DNA from: Pseudomonadales bacterium | GTDB taxonomy: Bacteria > Pseudomonadota > Gammaproteobacteria > Pseudomonadales > Azotimanducaceae | Direction of reading: 5' to 3' | Length of the DNA stretch: 5,597 bases | Assembly: GCA_007128525.1 (NCBI GenBank) | Contig: SKXG01000177.1 | Coordinates: 1-5,597 of the forward strand | Part shown: positions 1 to 5,597 of the stretch, one piece after another | Layout: each line of letters begins with the position of its first letter | Numbering within the stretch: the stretch's first letter is position 1 | Notes under the pieces: generated by a model | Databases searched by the model: none | Seen by the model: only the letters and a program-made list of their open reading frames with translations | Told to the model about the DNA's origin: nothing | Program-made: the position numbers and the translations under genes

Positions 1-1032
1 GTGGTGACCATAGTCATCCACCAGCGTGAACCGCTGACCGGACAGCACCAGGCCGTCGCTGACCTCGAAGCGCCGACCAACACCGGCAAATTTTTCCAGC
101 CCTGCCTGAATCGCAGCGTCTGACACCCCTTCTTCCGTAGCCACTGCAACGGTCGCCAGCGCATTGCTGACATTGTGCAGGCCCGGCATGGCAATTCGGA
201 TATGCAGGTCAGGCAGACCAGCGGGGCGCTTCACATCAAAGTGCCAATTGGGCCCTTCACTGCTCAGATTGACCGCCCGGAAATCGGCCTCATCGCTGAA
301 ACCATAGGTCAGCATGGGCCGGGATACGTGCGGCAATATGCTCCGCACCTCAGGGTCATCAATGCACAGCACAGCTGCGCCGTAAAATGGCAACCGGTGG
401 AGGAACTCGACAAAGGTCCGCTTGAGCCGTTCGAAGTCGCCCTGGTAAGTGCTCATGTGATCACGGTCAATGTTCGTGACCACAGCCAGCATCGGCTGCA
501 GGTGCAAAAAAGAAGCGTCGCTCTCATCGGCTTCAGCGATCAGGTAGCGGCTGGCACCCAGTCGGGCGTTGGTACCTGCGCTGTTGAGCAGCCCCCCAAT
601 CACGAACGTGGGGTCCAGCTCGGCAGCTTCGAATACGGACGTGATCAGGCTGGTTGTGGTGGTCTTGCCATGTGTTCCAGCAATGGCGATGCCATGCCGA
701 TAGCGCATCAGCTCGCCCAGCATCTCGGCACGCCGCACGATGGGAATGCGCGCCTCGCGAGCGGCCACCAGTTCGGGATTGTCCTGGGCAATGGCGGTAG
801 ACACCACCAGCGCATCCACACCCTGCAGGTTTTCTGCGCGATGATCGCCGTACACGCGAGCGCCGAGCTGTTTCAGCCGGCGCACCGTCGGTGAATCGCT
901 CAGGTCCGACCCGGACACCTGATAACCCTGATTCAACAGCACTTCAGCAATGCCGCACATACCGGACCCGCCGATGCCAACAAAGTGCAGGTGCCGGACC
1001 CGACGCATTTCTGGAATCTCTACACTCGCCAT
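1..1032 (-). CDS. murC: UDP-N-acetylmuramate:L-alanine ligase MurC, N-terminal part
   Basis: This is the first 344 residues of the cytoplasmic ligase that attaches L-alanine to UDP-MurNAc with ATP, the first amino-acid step of the stem peptide. The frame is open to base 1, so the rest (about 140 residues, given 491 in E. coli) lies beyond the left edge. The UDP-MurNAc-binding domain starts [20 protein letters not shown] (6-25), nearly the E. coli wording. Next come SGSDLSDS (40-47) and [11 protein letters not shown] (100-110). The ATPase domain has the P-loop [10 protein letters not shown] (119-128), [14 protein letters not shown] (167-180), [15 protein letters not shown] (186-200) and [10 protein letters not shown] (274-283). 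FAGVGRRFE (315-323) precedes VDDYGHH (338-344), the opening of the C-terminal domain, at the window edge. The ATG at 1030-1032 follows GGGAGGGG by five bases and forms TGATG with the ftsW stop. Another ATG at residue 9 falls inside the conserved PEMRRVRH block and is unlikely to be the start. In most clusters murG would lie between ftsW and murC; it is absent. Confidence 0.97.
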   Translation of the reverse strand, partial: MASVEIPEMRRVRHLHFVGIGGSGMCGIAEVLLNQGYQVSGSDLSDSPTVRRLKQLGARVYGDHRAENLQGVDALVVSTAIAQDNPELVAAREARIPIVRRAEMLGELMRYRHGIAIAGTHGKTTTTSLITSVFEAAELDPTFVIGGLLNSAGTNARLGASRYLIAEADESDASFLHLQPMLAVVTNIDRDHMSTYQGDFERLKRTFVEFLHRLPFYGAAVLCIDDPEVRSILPHVSRPMLTYGFSDEADFRAVNLSSEGPNWHFDVKRPAGLPDLHIRIAMPGLHNVSNALATVAVATEEGVSDAAIQAGLEKFAGVGRRFEVSDGLVLSGQRFTLVDDYGHH

Positions 1033-2135
1033 CAGCGCCCCTCCCGCTGTTCCAGCTGCGCCCGAACCACCAGGCCCAACAAGGCACTGCATAGAATCAG
1101 GCTGTTGCCGCCATAGCTGATAAACGGCAGCGTCAGCCCTTTCGTTGGCAGCATGCCGGTATTAACGCCGACATTGACCAGACATTGCAGACCAATGACC
1201 AGGCCTGCTCCATAGGCAATGTAGCCGGCAAAGTAACGTTCCTGCTGCAGCGCCTGCTGCCCCACTCTGAAGGTCCGCAAGACCAGCCAGATCAGCAGCA
1301 GAAACACACCAACGGCGCCCACCAGCCCCAACTCTTCGGCAATCACTGCAAAAATAAAGTCGTTGTGTGCCTCGGGCAGATAGAACAGTTTCTGTATGCC
1401 CTCTCCGAGCCCCAGGCCAAACCACTCGCCTCGCCCGAACGCGATCAGCGCCTGTGTCAGTTGATAGCCACTGCCATAAGCCTGTGACCAGGGATCCAGA
1501 AACGCGACCATCCGTTGCACACGATAGGGCTGCAACAAGGACAGCGCCGCCAATGCCAGGCTCGCCACCAGCACCAGCACCAAAAAATGCCTGAGGCGTG
1601 CGCCGGCCAGAAACATCATGGCTGCTGTCATCACCGCCAATATGACGAGCGCGCCGAAATCGGGTTGTAACAGAATCAAAGTCCCAAGCAGCGCGATCAT
1701 CAGTGCCGGTCGAAGCAGCGTAAAGACGTGGTCGCGCAACTGCTCCTGATGCCGGCTCAGGTAGCCTGCCAGGTAGATCACACACATGAACTTGGCAACT
1801 TCAGACGCCTGTATCGAAAAACCGCCCAGCACGATCCAGCGCCGGGCACCGTTAACCATGGTTCCGATGCTTGGCACCAGCACCAGCACACAAAGCGCAA
1901 CAGCTGCCAGAAAAGCCAGTTGGTAACTGAACTGCCAAACCCGCAGCGGCAACGTGGCACAGGCTGTAAAGGCCACAACAGCCAGAACCAAGAACACCGC
2001 ATGACGCAACACGAAGTAGGTGGCGTCACCGCTCGCCGCACTGCGCGGCATGGACGCTGAGGCCACCATGACCAGGCCAATGGTCAACACCATCAGCCAG
2101 AGCAGAATCAGCGTGGCATCAAGGCGCGGATTCAT
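1032..2135 (-). CDS. ftsW: Septal peptidoglycan glycosyltransferase FtsW (SEDS family)
   Basis: This is the multi-pass inner-membrane SEDS protein that polymerises lipid II into glycan strands at the septum, partnered with FtsI. It has 367 residues and about ten hydrophobic segments, roughly at 7-27, 42-61, 73-90, 112-127, 140-157, 162-179, 182-201, 263-287, 303-323 and 338-358. Family motifs are ASASMP (25-30), NGARRW (95-100), IQASEVAK (108-115), QPDFG (157-161), [17 protein letters not shown] (221-237), [17 protein letters not shown] (254-270) and [17 protein letters not shown] (327-343). D259 in the AHND motif corresponds to the catalytic aspartate known in SEDS enzymes (D297 in E. coli FtsW). 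FtsW is preferred over RodA because of the cluster position and the [10 protein letters not shown] and [11 protein letters not shown] wording. It lacks most of the roughly 45-residue cytoplasmic N-terminal tail of E. coli FtsW (414 residues). The start is fixed by an ATGA overlap with murD and by GGAGGTG just upstream. The stop overlaps the murC start by one base. Confidence 0.97.
   Translation of the reverse strand: MNPRLDATLILLWLMVLTIGLVMVASASMPRSAASGDATYFVLRHAVFLVLAVVAFTACATLPLRVWQFSYQLAFLAAVALCVLVLVPSIGTMVNGARRWIVLGGFSIQASEVAKFMCVIYLAGYLSRHQEQLRDHVFTLLRPALMIALLGTLILLQPDFGALVILAVMTAAMMFLAGARLRHFLVLVLVASLALAALSLLQPYRVQRMVAFLDPWSQAYGSGYQLTQALIAFGRGEWFGLGLGEGIQKLFYLPEAHNDFIFAVIAEELGLVGAVGVFLLLIWLVLRTFRVGQQALQQERYFAGYIAYGAGLVIGLQCLVNVGVNTGMLPTKGLTLPFISYGGNSLILCSALLGLVVRAQLEQREGR
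1038..1045 (-). promoter_or_regulatory. Shine-Dalgarno site of murC
   Basis: On the minus strand GGGAGGGG is followed by CGCTG and the ATG at 1030-1032. It lies in the ftsW codons for the C-terminal Arg-Glu-Gly-Arg. It supports the chosen murC start at the TGATG stop-start junction. Confidence 0.75.
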
Positions 2136-3466
2136 GCCACCTCCAATGCGTTGACAGCGTCGGCAAAGGCCTGGCCGCGCGCTTCGAAATTGGTGTACAT
2201 GTCCAGGCTGGCGCAGGCCGGCGACAACAACACCAGATCGCCCGATGCGGCCAGTGATGCTGCCAGCGCTACGGCCTCATCCATGTCGGCCACCTTGTGC
2301 ACCGGACACAGATCACCGAGTGTCTGCTCCAGAAGCGGCGCATCGCGCCCCAGCAGAACAAGCTCCCGAACCCAGCGCCTGACCGGTTCCCGCAGCGGCG
2401 TCAGATCGGCTTGCTTGGCATCGCCACCGGCAATCAGAACAATACTGCGATGGGCCGGATCACCCAGGCCCTGCAACGCGGCGACCGCAGCGCCAACGTT
2501 GGTCGCCTTGGAATCGTTGATGTAGCGGACACCGCCCCGCTTCCTGACCAGCTCGCAGCGGTGCGGCAATCCAGGAAATGTGCGCAACAACTCTGCTCCA
2601 CGTCGCGGGTCCGCACCGGCCGCAGCAGCGAGCGCCAGGGCCGCCATTGCATTGAACTCATTGTGCCGGCCCGTCATGGCCAGCTGCTCCAACGACAGGA
2701 TCTGTTCCTCGCCCCGGCACAGCCATGACTCGCCATCGTCGTCCAGGATGCCCCAGTCTTCATCACCCGGAGGCTGGTCCAGGCCAACAGAGATCCGGAT
2801 CGACACCGAATCCGGCGGCTCCGTCAGCGGGTCGGCCCGATTGAACACGGCAACCCGTGCCCCCTGGTAAATGCGTTGTTTGCATGCGGCATAGCTGGCC
2901 AGATCCGGGTAGCGATCCATGTGATCTGACGACACGTTCAGCACGGCGCCCAGTGCCAGTGTTTTGTCTGCCAGCCGCTCAAGCTGAAAACTCGACAGTT
3001 CGAGCACGTAAATCTCTGCATCCGCGGCAAGCAAATCCAGCGCCGGCGGGCCCAGGTTTCCGCCAACCGCCACGTTGAAACCGGCCGCACGCAACAGCTC
3101 AGCGGTCAGAGTGGTGACCGTACTCTTGCCATTAGTACCGGTAATGCCAATGACCGGGGCATTGCACACCGACAGGAACAACGCGACATCACCACTGAGT
3201 GTAATACCGGCAGCCCAGGCCTCCGCCAACCAGGGATGATCAAGCGCAATACCGGGGCTGACCAATATCCGATCGACGCCGGCATAAACACCATCCGGCA
3301 GCGCACCGCAGTAGTACCTGGCCTCTGGATAGACTGTGCGCAAGTCATCCAGCCCGGGCGGCTCTGAGCGGGTATCCACGACGGTAATTCGATCCTGCCC
3401 GTGCAGGTAGCGCAGACAGGATTGCCCTGTCGCACCCAGCCCGAAAATCAGGGTGTGCAGACTCAT
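2132..3466 (-). CDS. murD: UDP-MurNAc-L-alanine:D-glutamate ligase MurD
   Basis: This cytoplasmic ligase adds D-glutamate to UDP-MurNAc-L-Ala using ATP, the step before MurE. It has 444 residues against about 438 in E. coli and appears intact. The Rossmann-like N-terminal domain opens with IFGLGATGQSCLRYL (7-21), where the substrate uridine nucleotide binds, and contains VSPGI (69-73). The ATPase domain has the P-loop GITGTNGKST (107-116), ELSSFQLE (156-163), NVSSDHMDRY (177-186) and the probable carbamylated lysine K196 in AACKQR. GRHNEFNAMAA (266-276) follows. The C-terminal domain carries PHRCE (301-305), NDSKATN (317-323), LIAGGDAK (344-351) and LLSPACASLDMY (413-424), the usual MurD signatures. 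The start overlaps the murE stop as ATGA, with AGGAGGTG four bases upstream. In most proteobacterial dcw clusters murF and mraY lie between murE and murD; here there is no room for either. Confidence 0.97.
   Translation of the reverse strand: MSLHTLIFGLGATGQSCLRYLHGQDRITVVDTRSEPPGLDDLRTVYPEARYYCGALPDGVYAGVDRILVSPGIALDHPWLAEAWAAGITLSGDVALFLSVCNAPVIGITGTNGKSTVTTLTAELLRAAGFNVAVGGNLGPPALDLLAADAEIYVLELSSFQLERLADKTLALGAVLNVSSDHMDRYPDLASYAACKQRIYQGARVAVFNRADPLTEPPDSVSIRISVGLDQPPGDEDWGILDDDGESWLCRGEEQILSLEQLAMTGRHNEFNAMAALALAAAAGADPRRGAELLRTFPGLPHRCELVRKRGGVRYINDSKATNVGAAVAALQGLGDPAHRSIVLIAGGDAKQADLTPLREPVRRWVRELVLLGRDAPLLEQTLGDLCPVHKVADMDEAVALAASLAASGDLVLLSPACASLDMYTNFEARGQAFADAVNALEVA
2138..2144 (-). 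promoter_or_regulatory. Shine-Dalgarno site of ftsW
   Basis: On the minus strand GGAGGTG is followed by GC and the ATG at 2133-2135. It overlaps the last murD codons (Leu-Glu-Val-Ala). It supports this start and therefore the short cytoplasmic N-terminus of FtsW. Confidence 0.8.
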
Positions 3467-4959
3467 GCCGCACCTCCTGACCAGGCATCCAGGTTCTGCC
3501 TGGCATGCTGCAGATCATCGAACGGCCGACGCTCGCCCTGAACCTCCTGGTAATCTTCATGCCCTTTGCCGGCAATCAGGACCAGCGCATCAGCTTCCGC
3601 TTCGGCAATGGCCCGCGCGATGGCCTTGGCCCGGTCCGGCTCGACACGAACAGGCACACGGCCGCTGAAACCGCCGCAGATCTCGTCGATGATCTGCAAA
3701 GGCGGCTCGCTGCGCGGATTGTCGCTGGTGACCCAGATCTGATCGGCCACGGTCTCGGCAGCCGCAGCCATCTCCGGCCGCTTGCCACGGTCGCGATCAC
3801 CACCGCAGCCAAAAACGCAGATCAACCTTTGTTCACTGTGGGCACGCAGAGCAGACAACGCGTTGGCCAGCGCATCAGGCGTATGCGCGTAGTCGACCAC
3901 GACGGTTGGCGCCCCGGAACGACGCACGAAAGACAGGCGTCCCGGCGGCGCCTGCACAGCGGGCAGTGCGGCCAGAATGGAATCGGCATCGAATCCAGCC
4001 AGCAACAATGCCCCTGTAGCGGCCATCAGGTTGGCCAGGTTGAACTCACCGAACAATGGTAGAGCAAGCGTCCGCTCGCCCCAGGGGCCGCAGACCTCGG
4101 CTGACATGCCTGCCGCGTCAAACCGAACGTTCTTCCATTTCAGGTCGGCAGAAGCGGCTGTGCCATAGCTGATGACCCGGTGCCCGGTCGCTGCCTGCAG
4201 CAGCGGCTGCCCCAGCAGGTGATCGTCGGCATTGATGACCCATGCCTGCACACCGTCGAGCTCAAACAGGCGCCGTTTGGCAGCGCAGTAACTTTCCAGG
4301 GATCCATGGTCGTCGAGATGATCACGGGTGACATTGGTCAGCACAGCAATGTCGATGCCGGCGGCATCCGCGCGATGTTGTGCCAGGCCATGTGAGCTGA
4401 CTTCCAGCACCAGCCACTGCACGCCATTCCGCACAAGTTCTGCCATGCGGGCCTGCAGCGTCACCGCATCCTCGGTCGTCAGTCCGGCCGGATGGCATTG
4501 CCGACCTGCGCTGTACCAGCCCAGCGTCCCCGCATATGCGGCGTGCTGTCCCAAACTCTGCAGCAGTCCGGCCAGGTACCAGGCAACGGACGTCTTGCCA
4601 TTGGTTCCGGTCACACCCAGGGTGCGCAGGTGTTTGCCCGGATGGTCGTAGAAGCGCGCCGCTATGGCACTCACTTGCGCGCGCAAGTCCGGCAAATTCT
4701 CGTGCACCACGCCGGTCCGGCCCGCTGCCAAGGACGCGCGCTCAGACAGCACTGCCACGGCGCCGCGCGCTTCGGCGTCCGCAATGTACGCATGCCCATC
4801 GCTGCGCAATCCCTGCATCGCCAAAAACAGGTCGCCCGGTTCCACCTGGCGGGAGTCCAGACGAATCGCCTTGATCAGGGGATCCCGTGCCGCATCGAGC
4901 GTGCGTCCCAGACAGGCGGAGAGGCGTTTCGGCGCCATTGTCATGCCCGGATCTGCCAT
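3463..4959 (-). CDS. murE: UDP-MurNAc-L-Ala-D-Glu:meso-diaminopimelate ligase MurE
   Basis: This cytoplasmic ATP-dependent amide ligase adds the third stem-peptide residue to UDP-MurNAc-L-Ala-D-Glu. It has 498 residues, close to the E. coli enzyme (about 495), with the three-domain Mur ligase layout. The N-terminal UDP-binding domain includes LDSRQVEPGDLF (34-45). The central ATPase domain has the P-loop GVTGTNGKTS (115-124), substrate-loop residues TTED (161-164), EVSSHG (186-191), TRDHLDDHG (211-219) and the probable carbamylated lysine K228 in YCAAKR. The C-terminal domain has DYAHTPDAL (356-364), FGCGGDRDRGKRP (383-395), DNPR (413-416) and GKGHEDYQ (464-471). DNPR is the family signature for meso-DAP rather than lysine. 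The ATG at 4959 is chosen because GGAGGTG lies just upstream and the MAD start matches E. coli. An alternative ATG at 4944 would form an ATGA overlap with the ftsI stop but lacks a good ribosome site. The next gene is murD, not the usual murF, and the protein is one ligase, not a MurE-MurF fusion. Confidence 0.97.
   Translation of the reverse strand: MADPGMTMAPKRLSACLGRTLDAARDPLIKAIRLDSRQVEPGDLFLAMQGLRSDGHAYIADAEARGAVAVLSERASLAAGRTGVVHENLPDLRAQVSAIAARFYDHPGKHLRTLGVTGTNGKTSVAWYLAGLLQSLGQHAAYAGTLGWYSAGRQCHPAGLTTEDAVTLQARMAELVRNGVQWLVLEVSSHGLAQHRADAAGIDIAVLTNVTRDHLDDHGSLESYCAAKRRLFELDGVQAWVINADDHLLGQPLLQAATGHRVISYGTAASADLKWKNVRFDAAGMSAEVCGPWGERTLALPLFGEFNLANLMAATGALLLAGFDADSILAALPAVQAPPGRLSFVRRSGAPTVVVDYAHTPDALANALSALRAHSEQRLICVFGCGGDRDRGKRPEMAAAAETVADQIWVTSDNPRSEPPLQIIDEICGGFSGRVPVRVEPDRAKAIARAIAEAEADALVLIAGKGHEDYQEVQGERRPFDDLQHARQNLDAWSGGAA
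3471..3478 (-). promoter_or_regulatory. Shine-Dalgarno site of murD
   Basis: On the minus strand AGGAGGTG is followed by CGGC and the ATG at 3464-3466. It is encoded in the murE codons for Ser-Gly-Gly-Ala near the stop. A complete ribosome site at exactly this point suggests the murE-murD junction is a working, settled arrangement and not a fresh random deletion. That last step is inference. Confidence 0.82.
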
Positions 4960-5597
4960 CGCACCTCCGAAGGCTCGACACTGAGCACTCGCAATGCTCG
5001 CGCCACGACACGGGAAAACACAGGCCCGGCCACTTCACCACCACCGGTCCGGTCGCCGCGCGGCTCATTGATCACAACAACGACCACAATGCGCGGATCC
5101 TCAGCTGGCGCCAGGCCGGCAAAAAACGCCAGATGCCGGTTGTCTTCATAGCCACCGGCGCCGACTTTTCGCGCGGTGCCCGTTTTACCCGCCACCTGGT
5201 AGCCGGCCACCCGGGCACGTGGTGCGGTTCCGGTCGGCCCGACAACGGCTTCCATCATCGTCAGAATCTGTTGCACATGCTCGGCGTCGAACACCCGCTC
5301 CCGATGCGGCACCTCGCCCGGCTGCAGGCGCATCAGACTGAGCGGCATCTGGTAGCCACCGGTTGCCAGCGTCAGGTAGGCCTGTGCCATCTGTACAGGC
5401 GTCACCGTCAAGCCATAGCCATAGGCCATGGTGGCGCGGACGATCGGGCTGCGCAGGCGCTCACTGGTCAAGCGTCCCGCCGACTCCCCGGGCATCCCCA
5501 GCCCGGCAGGCTGGCCGAAGCCCGCCCGCGCAAAGGCACTGAACACCGATTCCTGATCCAGCGACAATGCCACCTTGGCAACGCCCACCTGGCTGGA
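4941..5597 (-). CDS. ftsI: Peptidoglycan D,D-transpeptidase FtsI (PBP3), C-terminal part
   Basis: This is the C-terminal 218 residues of the septal class B penicillin-binding protein. The protein cross-links new peptidoglycan at the division site, anchored in the inner membrane and working with FtsW. The start, membrane anchor, pedestal domain and SxxK catalytic serine motif lie beyond the right edge. The visible part begins inside the second active-site motif, which reads SSQ followed by VGVAK; E. coli has SSN followed by VGVSK. The third motif, KTGT, is at 5175-5186 (visible residues 138-141). Other conserved blocks are GYGLTVTPVQMA (visible 60-71), and VVVVINEPRG shortly after KTGT. The GTG at 5586-5588 is an internal valine codon, not a start, because the family alignment continues upstream of it. 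The protein ends soon after the VLSVEP segment, without the longer tail of E. coli PBP3. The stop overlaps the start of murE by 19 bases. Identity is secure; the Asn-to-Gln change is the unusual point. Confidence 0.96.
   Translation of the reverse strand, partial: SSQVGVAKVALSLDQESVFSAFARAGFGQPAGLGMPGESAGRLTSERLRSPIVRATMAYGYGLTVTPVQMAQAYLTLATGGYQMPLSLMRLQPGEVPHRERVFDAEHVQQILTMMEAVVGPTGTAPRARVAGYQVAGKTGTARKVGAGGYEDNRHLAFFAGLAPAEDPRIVVVVVINEPRGDRTGGGEVAGPVFSRVVARALRVLSVEPSEVRWQIRA
4962..4968 (-). promoter_or_regulatory. Shine-Dalgarno site of murE
   Basis: Read on the minus strand, GGAGGTG is followed by CG and then the ATG at 4957-4959. It lies inside the last codons of ftsI. It decides the murE start in favour of this ATG over the in-frame ATG at 4942-4944, which has no comparable purine run before it. 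Coupling to ftsI translation is an inference from the 19-base overlap. Confidence 0.8.

Noticed and set aside
175..894. A 239-codon open frame on the plus strand opposite murC.
   Set aside because: It lies wholly antisense to a well-conserved murC frame, shows no recognisable domain, and its composition fits a shadow frame in GC-rich coding DNA.
1162..1785. A 207-codon minus-strand open frame inside ftsW.
   Set aside because: It is a +1/+2 shadow of ftsW on the same strand, rich in Arg, Gly and Ala, with no start signal or family motif.
1566..1890. Two short CACCAG/CAGCAC repeat tracts (near 1566-1582 and 1874-1892).
   Set aside because: They encode alternating Leu-Val stretches in two FtsW membrane segments. 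Codon repetition explains them and no separate repeat element is needed.
3463..4959. Possible MurE-MurF fusion that would account for the absent murF.
   Set aside because: The protein is 498 residues with a single P-loop and a single C-terminal domain, the normal size of MurE alone.
4492..5151. A 219-codon open frame on the plus strand spanning the ftsI-murE junction.
   Set aside because: It is antisense to two conserved genes and low in complexity (rich in Arg, Ser, Thr and Ala). No family is recognisable.
5586..5588. GTG as a possible start of a short protein covering the ftsI C-terminus.
   Set aside because: The conserved FtsI alignment runs through it to the window edge, so it is an internal valine codon of a truncated-by-window gene.
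1..5597. Promoters, terminators, tRNA or small RNA genes, insertion sequences, CRISPR arrays.
   Set aside because: Coding frames are continuous and overlapping with no free intergenic space, and I saw no hairpin followed by a T run, no repeat array and no terminal inverted repeats.

Overview
The window is wall-to-wall protein-coding DNA, all read from the minus strand. It covers part of the division and cell wall (dcw) cluster of a moderately GC-rich (about 60% by eye) Gram-negative bacterium. The proteins resemble E. coli orthologues motif for motif, most clearly MurC and MurE. A DNPR motif in MurE indicates meso-diaminopimelate peptidoglycan. A gammaproteobacterium is the best guess. I cannot name a genus.

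In the direction of transcription (right to left) the genes are: the C-terminal 218 residues of ftsI/PBP3 (5597-4941), murE (4959-3463), murD (3466-2132), ftsW (2135-1032) and the first 344 residues of murC (1032-1, running off the left edge). Every junction overlaps, by 19, 4, 4 and 1 bases. Each downstream start has a strong Shine-Dalgarno sequence inside the 3' end of the gene before it, so the block reads as one translationally coupled transcription unit. There is no intergenic space. I see no RNA gene, mobile element, CRISPR array, terminator or convincing promoter.

The genes serve one process. MurC, MurD and MurE add L-Ala, D-Glu and meso-DAP in turn to UDP-MurNAc in the cytoplasm. FtsW (a SEDS glycosyltransferase) and FtsI (a class B transpeptidase) polymerise and cross-link the finished lipid II at the septum.

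The main oddity is what is absent. The common order is ftsI-murE-murF-mraY-murD-ftsW-murG-murC. Here murE abuts murD and ftsW abuts murC, so murF, mraY and murG are all missing. These encode the three consecutive steps between MurE and the FtsW/FtsI substrate. The second oddity is that the SxN active-site motif of FtsI reads Ser-Ser-Gln instead of Ser-Ser-Asn. I found no evidence of a wholly new system; the notable content is this reduced cluster and the variant active site.
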